Source: Mucilaginibacter gossypiicola (GTDB taxonomy: Bacteria; Bacteroidota; Bacteroidia; Sphingobacteriales; Sphingobacteriaceae). Taken from it: a stretch of 64,000 nt of DNA. The notes under the pieces are model-generated. The model saw only the letters and a list, made by a program, of their open reading frames with translations, was not told the origin of the DNA and made no database searches. Shown here in pieces: positions 26,734-34,669 of this stretch (positions are counted from its first letter, which is position 1; each line of letters opens with the position of its first letter). A program made the position numbers and the translations under genes. The stretch covers positions 248,001 to 312,000 of the forward strand of contig NZ_FOCL01000003.1 in assembly GCF_900110105.1 (NCBI RefSeq), read 5' to 3'.

Positions 26734-27651
26734 TTATTTGCCTAAAGCCTCCTTTCTTAGTTTAGCCTTCAAACCATCAAACCGAACCCAGTAAAGGTGA
26801 CAATCCTTTTCGCTGGTACCTTTGGTATAAATGAGGTATTTCCCGTCGGGAGTAACATATTCACCCCAGCGGTGTGCATCGCCATCATTAATCAGCGGAC
26901 CAAGGTTTAGCGGTGTTGTCCAGCTATGATCGGGCTTACGAAAAGTGATCCCGAGTTCACATTCGTAATCTGGCTTCTCCTTATAACTGATGATCATGTA
27001 TGATTCATCAGGTGCTACGTAGAAATCGCCATCGAAGGCAGGCGTATTAATAACCGGGCCAAGGCTTTTAATAACAGTATCAGTTTTGGTGATGGTAAGC
27101 GTGCAAAAATCGTAAGTGTTGTAATCTTTTACATTTCCTGCATTGCCGTTGCTGGCAACGTAAAAAGTTCCGCTGTTGGTTGGCATAAACTCATACAAGC
27201 CATAATTTTTTGCCAGGAAAACCACCGGATTTGTCCAGCCTGTTTTGTTACGATGCGATATAAACACATAGGAGTGTTTACCATCGCCCCTCCCCGCAAA
27301 GTACATGCTCTTGCCATCAATAGAAAAAGTTGGCGAAAAGTAGGCGTAATTAAGTACAAAAGGGCCACGCCACTTATTACCCTCATATTTTAAATAACGG
27401 AGCCTGTTCCCTTTTGTAGTAAACCAATGCATGGCGTTGGCATAATAAAACTCCTTACCATCGGCCGAGAAAGCCGACCTGCCCATAGCTATACCGCTGT
27501 CGGGCACTAACATCTGTTGCGCAAAAATCCGCGGTGTGTCATTAGGGCGCTGCTGCCCGAGGTAAGCATCCTTGCTATTGAAAAAATTGCTTTGAGCGCT
27601 TACACCGCTATAAAAGCAGCACAACACAAGCAGGAAAATTAACGTTCTCAT
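26734..27651 (-). CDS. Secreted PD40/WD40-like beta-propeller protein
   Basis: This 305-residue protein has a signal peptide (ends GVSAQ) and repeated PD40-type blades: FSADGKEFYYANAM, FSIDGKSMYFAGRG, VAPDESYMIISYKEKPDYE and VTPDGKYLIYTKGTSEKDCHLYWV. Such propellers in Bacteroidota are periplasmic or exported and bind partners or ligands. Function is unknown. It converges with the SMR gene, leaving only 7 bases between the two stops, and stands alone on its strand. Confidence 0.78.
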   Translation of the reverse strand: MRTLIFLLVLCCFYSGVSAQSNFFNSKDAYLGQQRPNDTPRIFAQQMLVPDSGIAMGRSAFSADGKEFYYANAMHWFTTKGNRLRYLKYEGNKWRGPFVLNYAYFSPTFSIDGKSMYFAGRGDGKHSYVFISHRNKTGWTNPVVFLAKNYGLYEFMPTNSGTFYVASNGNAGNVKDYNTYDFCTLTITKTDTVIKSLGPVINTPAFDGDFYVAPDESYMIISYKEKPDYECELGITFRKPDHSWTTPLNLGPLINDGDAHRWGEYVTPDGKYLIYTKGTSEKDCHLYWVRFDGLKAKLRKEALGK

Positions 27652-27833
27652 GGTAAAATGGTTAAGTTTATTTTATTGGATTTACGATCTGCAAAACAAA
27701 GTTATCGGAGCCTATTACAAACACCGGTTCAAACCCATTCAAGTTTGTTTCAATTAAAATCAAGCTGTTTTGCATGTACCATATTCCTCCAGATTGCTCC
27801 CTTACATTAGTGTAAATCAAAATAAAAGCACTT

Positions 27834-28262
27834 ATGAAAAAGACCATTTTATTATCCGCTACTGCCTGCCTGTTCAGTATCGGAATTGCTGCAAAAGCTG
27901 CCAACGCATTAGATGTTCCGGCAGCTGTGAAACAAAGCCTCGCCAAAAAATACCCTAATGCAACCAAAATTACCTGGGAAAAGGAGAAAGGAAATTATGA
28001 AGCCAATTGGGGAGGCAAATCGGGCGAGGATACATCAGTGACTTTTACCCCGAAAGGTGAGTTTGTAGAAGAAGTAGACGCCATACCGGTTAATCAATTG
28101 CCTCCTGCCGTTTTTGATTACATTAAAACCAACTACAAGGGTGCGAAAGTTAAGGAAGCCGGGCGTGTGACCGATGCTGCAGGCAAAAAGATGTTTGAGG
28201 CAGAGATCAAGGGAAAAGACCTTTTATTTGATGAAAAGGGGATTTTTTTGAAAGTTGATTGA
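27834..28262 (+). CDS. PepSY-like periplasmic protein
   Basis: The 142-residue protein has a signal peptide (ends AAKAANA) and the PepSY-like fold common in Bacteroidota (formerly DUF2874): VPAAVKQSLAKKYPNATKITWEKEKGNYEANW is followed by a matching repeat LPPAVFDYIKTNYKGAKVKEAGRV, each with a helix and a short beta sheet ending in FxPxGEFVE or FDEKGIFLKVD. These domains are thought to bind or inhibit extracytoplasmic proteins; no partner can be named here. It is divergent from the PD40 gene and probably monocistronic. Confidence 0.82.
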   Translation: MKKTILLSATACLFSIGIAAKAANALDVPAAVKQSLAKKYPNATKITWEKEKGNYEANWGGKSGEDTSVTFTPKGEFVEEVDAIPVNQLPPAVFDYIKTNYKGAKVKEAGRVTDAAGKKMFEAEIKGKDLLFDEKGIFLKVD

Positions 28263-28351
28263 ACAAGCACATCACAATGCTGTTAATCTTAAAATAATAC
28301 ATTCTTCAGAGACAATTCAAAATTAATTTGTACGTTTAGGAAAATTGAAGG

Positions 28352-28379
28352 CATATTCCGGGCTTAAACCCGGAATATG
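28352..28379 (+). terminator. Perfect 11-bp hairpin after the PepSY-like gene
   Basis: CATATTCCGGG pairs with CCCGGAATATG across a CTTAAA loop. It lies 90 bases after the PepSY-like stop and 42 before the DUF5686 gene. No T-run follows directly, so it may be a terminator or a leader hairpin of the next gene. Confidence 0.4.
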
Positions 28380-28420
28380 AATAAAACTGAACCCTTTTTG
28401 TATTTTTAATCTACCACAAT

Positions 28421-31048
28421 TTGTTATCTTCTTTTGAGATTTCTTCCCAAACGTCAAACTCAATAAGACGCCTATCTCCTTATATTTCAACTTTATTACT
28501 CTTTTTGGTATTGCTTCCGATATGCGGCTTAGCACAGCAACCTGATAGCGTAAAAAAAACTTCAACGTCATTAATCACAACTGTCCGTGGGCAGGTGGTA
28601 GATGACGCATCCGGGCAACCGTTACCCGGTATTAATGTTAAACTTGTAGGCGGCAGGTACGGAACCATTGCCGATCCGGACGGAAAATTTGAGTTAAACG
28701 CAGCAGGAGCTTTTACGCATGTTACCTTTTCATACATTGGTTATCAAACCATTACCAAAGTAATTAAACCAGGGCAGGTAAACGTTCTGCACGTGAGGTT
28801 ACACGATAGTCAAACCCAGCTTAAAGAAGTCAAGGTAGTTTCGGGAAAGAAACAACGTTACCGCAATAAAGGGAACCCGGCAGTTGAGCTCATCCAGCAG
28901 GTGATTGACCATAAAAAGCAAAACCGCATGGAAAGCGCCGATTACCTGCAATATGACCAGTATGAGCGCATCAATCTGTCATTTATCGACGTTCCTTCTA
29001 AACTAATGAACAGCCGTTATTTTAAAATGTATCAATTTATGCTTGATACAGTAAAAACTAACGGGCAAACCCAGGTGCTGCTTCCCGCCTATCTCAGCGA
29101 AAAGCAATACCAAAATTACTATCGCAAAGATCCCGCTAAATCCATCAGCGTGCTCAAAGCGCAAAAAGAGGCCAACATTCTTAAATTTATTGATACAGCA
29201 GGTCTGGATATTTATATGAACCGCCTTTACGGCAATAACATTGATATTTATGATAACAATGTTTTTATCATCACCAACCAGTTCCTGAGTCCGATTGCTG
29301 ATCATTCGCCCAATTATTATAAGTTCTTTATTACCGATACTATACAAACAGGTAAAGAAAAGTTGATTGAACTAAGTTTTACACCACGCACCAAAGGCGA
29401 CTTACTTTTTGAAGGTAAACTGCTTGTAAGTATGACAGGCAATTATGCTGTACGGGGCTGCGAGCTTGATGTAAACAAGCAAATCAACATCAATTTCATG
29501 CGGGCACTCAAGATCACACTTGATTTTGAGCAGAATCCTAACGGCAAATATTTTTTAAGCAAAAGCGATGTTAAAGCCGATTTTGGCATCTTAAAAAACA
29601 AAGGCCTCGGCCTGATGGGTGAGCGAACGGTAATATTTTCTAACTACATAGCAGACAAGCCTCTTCCTGCTGCGTTTTATGATGGCAAAGAATTACAGGT
29701 AGCTCCTGATGCCGACAAACCAGACACCTCATACTGGGCACATCAACGGCCCGATACGCTGTCCGATCATCAGGCAAAAATGTACCCCCGAATTGCCAGG
29801 TTAGAAAAAATGCCGCAATTTAAAAGGGCGACCTGGTTCGCTGCCACATTTACCGGAGGCTATGCTAAGGCCGGGCCAGTGATGATTGGCCCTATTGGTA
29901 CAGTTTACTCACGTGATAGCCAGGAGGGTTCCCGCTTTCAGATTGGCGGACGCACTACTACCGATTTAAGCAAATCAATTTATTTTGAAGGTTTTGGTGC
30001 TTATGGTACGCGCGACAAAACATTCAAGTACAATATTGCTACCTTTTACTCATTTAATAAAACGCCATTTTATCGCTACCCTAATGATTACATTAAGGCA
30101 AGCTATTTATACGATGTTGATGTACCGGGAAGGGACCTTTCAACCATTAACCAGCAGGCAGCCCTTTCATCATTCTCAACAGGAAAAACAATATACTGGC
30201 TTTATAGCAAGGTTGCCAAAATTGAATATGTAAAGGATTTTGAAAACCATTTTTCATTTGATCTTGCATTCAGAAATTGGAACCAACGCCCCGCCGCATC
30301 ATTGGCATTTCAATACAACAACGAGGCTAATACATTGGTTCATGACCTCACCACCAGCGAGCTGAACCTTGCTTTCAGGTATGCTCCGCACGAACAAATT
30401 TTACAAGGATCGGTTTATCGCCATACCGTTTACAGCAAGTACCCTATCATGAACCTGCAGATTAACCACGGGTTTAAAGGATTATTCAATGGCTCTTATG
30501 ATTTTACGAGTGTTAAAGCAAGTATTTTCAAGCGTTTTTACCTATCTCAGCTTGGCTTTACTGATATAACATTGCTCGGAAATTATTTAGTAGGCAAAGT
30601 ACCTTTCCCGCTCCTGAACATCGCCCCGGCAAACCAATCACTTGCTTATGATGAGGACGCGTATAACCAACAAACCTACCTCGAGTTTGTAAGCGACCAT
30701 TACGCGGGCATCAACTTAACCCATAGTTTCAGCGGTTTTTTACTGAACAAGTTCCCATTGATAAGGCATCTGAAATGGAGAGAATATCTATCGGCCAAAA
30801 TACTGTTCGGCGGCTTGCGTAACGAAAATAATCCACTCTATTCAAACAACTTGTTCCGGTTCCCTACGGGTGGTAACGGAGCAAATGGCACTTACGCCTT
30901 AGGCACTAAACCTTATATAGAAGCCGGTGTAGGTATAGGTAATATCTTCAAGTTTTTGCGCATAGACGGGATCAAAAGGTTTAACTACCTTGACCATCCG
31001 GGAGCCGCGGAATATGGTGTTAAATTTAGTTTCGCCCCGGATTTTTAA
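28421..31048 (+). CDS. DUF5686/carboxypeptidase-regulatory-like outer membrane protein
   Basis: This 875-residue protein has a signal-like hydrophobic segment (residues 21-38, ending CGLAQQ), a carboxypeptidase-regulatory-like domain (VRGQVVDDASGQPLPGINVKL, about 54-130, with FSYIGYQT), then a DUF5686 region (KGNPAVELIQQVIDHKKQNR, YLQYDQYERINLSF) and a long C-terminal barrel with many aromatic strands ending VKFSFAPDF. Members are outer membrane proteins of unknown role, widespread in Bacteroidota. The start is unusual: TTG at 28421 is the only possible initiator between the upstream in-frame TGA at 28388 and the signal segment. Confidence 0.85.
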   Translation: MLSSFEISSQTSNSIRRLSPYISTLLLFLVLLPICGLAQQPDSVKKTSTSLITTVRGQVVDDASGQPLPGINVKLVGGRYGTIADPDGKFELNAAGAFTHVTFSYIGYQTITKVIKPGQVNVLHVRLHDSQTQLKEVKVVSGKKQRYRNKGNPAVELIQQVIDHKKQNRMESADYLQYDQYERINLSFIDVPSKLMNSRYFKMYQFMLDTVKTNGQTQVLLPAYLSEKQYQNYYRKDPAKSISVLKAQKEANILKFIDTAGLDIYMNRLYGNNIDIYDNNVFIITNQFLSPIADHSPNYYKFFITDTIQTGKEKLIELSFTPRTKGDLLFEGKLLVSMTGNYAVRGCELDVNKQININFMRALKITLDFEQNPNGKYFLSKSDVKADFGILKNKGLGLMGERTVIFSNYIADKPLPAAFYDGKELQVAPDADKPDTSYWAHQRPDTLSDHQAKMYPRIARLEKMPQFKRATWFAATFTGGYAKAGPVMIGPIGTVYSRDSQEGSRFQIGGRTTTDLSKSIYFEGFGAYGTRDKTFKYNIATFYSFNKTPFYRYPNDYIKASYLYDVDVPGRDLSTINQQAALSSFSTGKTIYWLYSKVAKIEYVKDFENHFSFDLAFRNWNQRPAASLAFQYNNEANTLVHDLTTSELNLAFRYAPHEQILQGSVYRHTVYSKYPIMNLQINHGFKGLFNGSYDFTSVKASIFKRFYLSQLGFTDITLLGNYLVGKVPFPLLNIAPANQSLAYDEDAYNQQTYLEFVSDHYAGINLTHSFSGFLLNKFPLIRHLKWREYLSAKILFGGLRNENNPLYSNNLFRFPTGGNGANGTYALGTKPYIEAGVGIGNIFKFLRIDGIKRFNYLDHPGAAEYGVKFSFAPDF

Positions 31049-31069
31049 GCAGACCCTTTCATGTGGTAT

Positions 31070-31684
31070 TTAAAACAGCGTAGTTGTAAAACCAATGCTA
31101 TAACTCACATAATTGGGATTTAAAATATATTGTGATTTGGCCCTATACAAATGATAATAGGCCGGTTCAAATACAAGGGCAAAATGTGGTACAATATAAT
31201 ACTCCAACCCTGTTGATACTTTTACAGCCGGATGTTTAGTGCTTACACTGCCAATAGTAACCCCGTTTGAATTAACAGTAATGTTATTATATCCTGAAGT
31301 ATTATAACCAGGTTGCAACAACGCATATATCCCAAACCTGTTTAATTTTCGGCGGTAACCAGCTCCCAAAAGGAAAAATCCAGCTGATAACTTTCCTTCT
31401 GTCACATTAGTCGGAACTTCGCCCGCTTTACTTTTGTATTTGTTATTTAGGGCGTCGTAGTTAAATCGAAAAAAAATAGCATTGATATAAGCGGGGCGGT
31501 ACTCAACTGCAGTATTTAAAACGCTGCCCCGTTTCATGCTTACCTGCTCATCCCCGGAAGGTATATTTACACCTACTCCTCCGGGAAAATAAAGCCTCGA
31601 TGTAAATTTTTCGGTTTGGGCGTTAACATGCAATGTCGTTAGCAGCACAGTTAATAATAAAAAAGATGCTTTGCAAATCCTCAT
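31070..31684 (-). CDS. Small outer membrane beta-barrel protein
   Basis: With the start at ATG 31684 this gives 204 residues beginning with a signal peptide (MRICKASFLLLTVLLTTLHVNAQ). A longer frame reaches 31732 but would overlap the upstream gene and bury the signal, so I prefer 31684. The rest is beta-rich with alternating hydrophobic residues (INAIFFRFNYDAL, FFLLGAGYRRKL, IYALLQPGYNT, YSIGFTTTLF) and a terminal Phe, as in 8- or 10-stranded porin-like barrels. No specific family recognised. The gene starts 4 bases after the stop of the hydroxylase gene and is likely cotranscribed. Confidence 0.7.
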   Translation of the reverse strand: MRICKASFLLLTVLLTTLHVNAQTEKFTSRLYFPGGVGVNIPSGDEQVSMKRGSVLNTAVEYRPAYINAIFFRFNYDALNNKYKSKAGEVPTNVTEGKLSAGFFLLGAGYRRKLNRFGIYALLQPGYNTSGYNNITVNSNGVTIGSVSTKHPAVKVSTGLEYYIVPHFALVFEPAYYHLYRAKSQYILNPNYVSYSIGFTTTLF

Positions 31685-31688
31685 TCTG

Positions 31689-32501
31689 TTAAGTACGCTT
31701 TGAAGCAAATGGGATCTGTAAAACCTTAACAAAACTTCTACATACGTTTTTATCGGGATGTGTATCTATCCCAAACACGGTATCATCCGGCTTCAGCTTT
31801 CCATAAGTACCAAATAACCTATCCCATACAGACAGTACATCGCCATAATTACAATCGGTATAAGGCAATTGATAATGATGGTGAACATGATGGATATTAG
31901 GCGTGATAAAGATCAAACCTACCCATTTATCTATGCCGTCTGACAACCGGAACTGTGTATGCGAGGTAATATTTGAAACCGTTTGAATGGTTTGCCTTAA
32001 CAAAAGCAATTCAAAAGATGCACCGGTTATAGCTATCCACAACATTAAAAAGCACATTCTTATCAATGTTTCACCGGGGTGCTCCCTTACCGTGGTTGAT
32101 ACGTCAAGTTTTTGGTCGGTATGATGCACGAGATGAAACTTCCATAATACCCCAACTTTATGCATGATAACATGGTACAGGTATTCGCAAAAATCAAGTA
32201 TTATAAACCCGGCCACATATTTTACTAATATACTTTGGTGCCACGGAAGCCGGTTTAATAAACCTATATGATTTCGGTTTATCCAGGCAGCTTCAAGCAA
32301 TACAAACATGGTCATAAAAAGCTGCACCGGCAGTGCAGTTACAATAAACAGCATATTTGTGAAAGTGTGCCGCCATTTTTTGCGGACAGGTATTGCCAGT
32401 ATCAAACCTTCAGCAAGCCACAAAGAGGTTATCAACGCTCCAAAAATCAGTATCTGTACTGATGACGGGTGGGTAAGGAAAAACGACTTGTTAAATTCCA
32501 T
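31689..32501 (-). CDS. Fatty acid hydroxylase/sterol desaturase-family protein
   Basis: A 270-residue membrane protein with histidine clusters of the di-iron hydroxylase group: ILDFCEYLYHVIMHKV, FHLVHHTDQKLD, and IHHVHHHYQLPYTDCNYG, preceded by hydrophobic helices. It probably hydroxylates a membrane lipid or sterol-like compound. Sequence and histidine spacing differ from the member at 25358-26341, so they are not recent duplicates. It is first of a two-gene leftward unit with the small barrel protein. Confidence 0.85.
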   Translation of the reverse strand: MEFNKSFFLTHPSSVQILIFGALITSLWLAEGLILAIPVRKKWRHTFTNMLFIVTALPVQLFMTMFVLLEAAWINRNHIGLLNRLPWHQSILVKYVAGFIILDFCEYLYHVIMHKVGVLWKFHLVHHTDQKLDVSTTVREHPGETLIRMCFLMLWIAITGASFELLLLRQTIQTVSNITSHTQFRLSDGIDKWVGLIFITPNIHHVHHHYQLPYTDCNYGDVLSVWDRLFGTYGKLKPDDTVFGIDTHPDKNVCRSFVKVLQIPFASKRT

Positions 32502-32571
32502 GCTAAGCCTTTATCTCCAATATTACAGGAACATTCTGTAGCAATTATGAGCAAAGCCGCATAAACAAAAA

Positions 32572-32599
32572 TCGGCCCCATCTGTAAAGCCGGGGCCGA
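32572..32599 (-). terminator. Rho-independent terminator of the histidine phosphatase gene
   Basis: TCGGCCCC pairs with GGGGCCGA around a 12-nt loop. On the minus strand it is followed by TTTTTG, 8 bases after the stop of the histidine phosphatase gene. A strong terminator that separates this locus from the hydroxylase gene. Confidence 0.85.
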
Positions 32600-32607
32600 A
32601 GTATAAA

Positions 32608-33162
32608 CTAAAAATTACAATCTTTTCCGGGATCGATATTTTCCTTGTCACGCGAAAGAACAGCTTCGCCATTCTTGAAATTAACAATCCAGATGCTGTC
32701 ATAATCATCGTCCGGCCATTTCAGGTTATCCTGTTTTACACCCAATGATCGTACAATTGGTGCTATGCCGCCATGTTCCCATACCACCAATATTACACCG
32801 GTACGGCTTTTTAAATCGGCAGCCAAGCCTAATGAGTCCTTCTCGGTGCGGGAACTGTTTACCGTTAAATTGTACTTGGCAGCAAGCGGCACAATGGTCT
32901 GAAACATCCTGGAATGTTTGGTAGCCTCTCCCAACCCTAAGCCAGGCACAAATATTTTGTCGGGCACACCAAATTTAGCGGTTAGTACGGCAGGTAATTT
33001 TAATGACCTGTTTATCCCCTGGCAGTTCAGATTATCACCCTTAACCGGCTTCTCGGCGTGACGGATAAATACAATTTTTAAATTAGCTGATTGTGCATTG
33101 ACCGACAATGCGGTTAGGGAGGAGATAACTGATAAGCAAAGTATACAAATAAGCTTTTTCAT
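32608..33162 (-). CDS. Secreted histidine phosphatase-superfamily protein
   Basis: The 184-residue protein has a signal peptide (ends LSVNAQ) and a compact histidine phosphatase fold. The catalytic motif is IVFIRHAEKP (about residues 30-39), with VFVPG-type and SRTEKDSLGLA segments, and the second catalytic His lies in VVWEHGGIAPIV (about 130). Exported members remove phosphate from small organic phosphates. At 184 residues it is much shorter than histidine acid phytases, so phytate is not a safe call. It follows the beta-helix lipoprotein and TonB receptor genes with a terminator between, suggesting a related but separately tuned function. Confidence 0.82.
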   Translation of the reverse strand: MKKLICILCLSVISSLTALSVNAQSANLKIVFIRHAEKPVKGDNLNCQGINRSLKLPAVLTAKFGVPDKIFVPGLGLGEATKHSRMFQTIVPLAAKYNLTVNSSRTEKDSLGLAADLKSRTGVILVVWEHGGIAPIVRSLGVKQDNLKWPDDDYDSIWIVNFKNGEAVLSRDKENIDPGKDCNF

Positions 33163-33183
33163 TTTCTTGAATATATAAAAAAA

Positions 33184-33210
33184 GAATAGCCAGATTAATT
33201 CCGGCTATTC
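33184..33210 (-). terminator. Terminator after the beta-helix lipoprotein gene
   Basis: GAATAGCC pairs with GGCTATTC across an 11-nt loop and is followed on the minus strand by a run of seven T residues. It sits between the lipoprotein stop (33231) and the histidine phosphatase start (33162), so the phosphatase is either read through or has its own promoter. Confidence 0.8.
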
Positions 33211-33230
33211 CTGAATAATAAATATTGTTA

Positions 33231-34658
33231 TTAGTGTTGATTTCCTGAACCATTTAACTGGTATGCACCAAGATCGGTACCAGGTAAGGTTGCGTCTGAT
33301 AAGCCATAGATCTTATCAAGCGGTACGGTAATCAACGGTTTAATTGATGTGTTACCCTTACCAATAAGTGGCGAGCTGGCCAACAAATGGAAGTTAAAAT
33401 TCCCGATAGCACTGTATTGGTACAATGGGTGACCAACCGTTGGAAGCGGGAAGTTCAGGAACATCGGGTTATTTTTCTGCACAACATCACTGCCGTCATA
33501 AATAGAGCCTAATGTATAGTTTGCAGGCAGGTATTTTGCCGATGTTGTAATTGAAGGGATATCCGTGCTTTGCGGTTGTGTAATGTAGCCTGTAGGATAA
33601 AACTGGTTTGCCACGCTCAATGAATCGGCCCATTGGTAGTTGTTTCCATATGATAAGTGAGCAACATCAGCAACAGGGCTGCCAACCACACGGTAGCCAA
33701 ACCTGCAATTGATAGCGACGTTATTGTAATACATACCTGCCGCGCCTTCTTCAAAGTTGATGCAACCACCACGGCCGCTTTGCACCTGCCTGTAGCCGCC
33801 GCTAACGAATGTATTGTTGTACATAACGATATTGGTTTGCGGAGCACCGGTAGCCTGACCTTTGTTTGATGCCTTTTGTCCGTTGGTTGCAGTACCCATA
33901 AACATATTATAGGCCATAGTACCCACAGTACCGCCCTTCGCATTTAAACAGTCGCCTCCGCTAACACCGTTTTTTTCAAAAGTATTTCTGAAGATTGCAA
34001 TTTTACCCGCCGAAATCCTGATAGGGTCATCCACCCCACCGTACAGCCAGGAATCTTCCATAATGAAGTTGCCATTATAGTTAGCAAATAAGATACTGTA
34101 TTGGTTGCCGGTGCCCGAACCTGCAATGGTTGATGTAGCTTTACCCTCGGTTAAGCCTGCATACTCCACGTGTGTCCATCTTAATACCAATAAATTACAG
34201 GTTGGCCCGCCAATGATGCCTTTCCATTTACCGGCATAAGCAGGGTCGGCAGCCGCAGTAAGGCCGCCCGGTGCATCATTTTTTACAATACCCGGAACGG
34301 TGATCCAGTTTGGCTGATTTTTTGAACCGTTACTTACCAGGGTACCAAGCGCTATAAGGCTGCTTCCAACGCCCATATTCAATGTAACGCCTGGCTGCAT
34401 TAATAAGGTATCGGTTGGGTTAATTACCAAATCGCAACCGTCTTCAACGGTATATGTTTTGCCGGTAAGCATGGTACCTTTTACCGGGATTACGGTTGAA
34501 CCACTTGAGCTGCATGAAAGCGGAGCCTTATCACTTACCGGGTTTGCAGCCGGCGGTGTATAGCTGTAAATGTCCATGTGCTCACCTTTCCATTTCTGAC
34601 AACCGGAAAATGCCGCTGCCATCAGGATACAAATAACTGGGATTATATATTTTTTCAT
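33231..34658 (-). CDS. Beta-helix lipoprotein, partner of TonB receptor (module B)
   Basis: A 475-residue lipoprotein (lipobox AAFSGC at residues 15-20). After a linker, VKGTMLTGKTYTVEDGCDLVI starts a run of right-handed beta-helix coils: ISAGKIAIFRNTFEKNGVSG, GTMAYNMFMG, NIVMYNNTFVSGGYRQV and MYYNNVAINCRFGYRVVG. The C-terminus (PLIGKGNTSIKPLI, GTDLGAYQLNGSG) is typical of secreted parallel beta-helix proteins. It lies 11 bases after the TonB receptor gene and is a paralogue of the protein at 39847-41055. By position it could be the surface ligand-binding partner of the receptor, as SusD is for SusC; this is inference. Confidence 0.8.
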   Translation of the reverse strand: MKKYIIPVICILMAAAFSGCQKWKGEHMDIYSYTPPAANPVSDKAPLSCSSSGSTVIPVKGTMLTGKTYTVEDGCDLVINPTDTLLMQPGVTLNMGVGSSLIALGTLVSNGSKNQPNWITVPGIVKNDAPGGLTAAADPAYAGKWKGIIGGPTCNLLVLRWTHVEYAGLTEGKATSTIAGSGTGNQYSILFANYNGNFIMEDSWLYGGVDDPIRISAGKIAIFRNTFEKNGVSGGDCLNAKGGTVGTMAYNMFMGTATNGQKASNKGQATGAPQTNIVMYNNTFVSGGYRQVQSGRGGCINFEEGAAGMYYNNVAINCRFGYRVVGSPVADVAHLSYGNNYQWADSLSVANQFYPTGYITQPQSTDIPSITTSAKYLPANYTLGSIYDGSDVVQKNNPMFLNFPLPTVGHPLYQYSAIGNFNFHLLASSPLIGKGNTSIKPLITVPLDKIYGLSDATLPGTDLGAYQLNGSGNQH

Positions 34659-34669
34659 CGTTGCTTTTA

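Noticed and set aside
32608..33162. Phytase (histidine acid phosphatase)
   Set aside because: At 184 residues it lacks the alpha domain of histidine acid phytases and MINPP-type enzymes; only the general phosphatase fold is supported.
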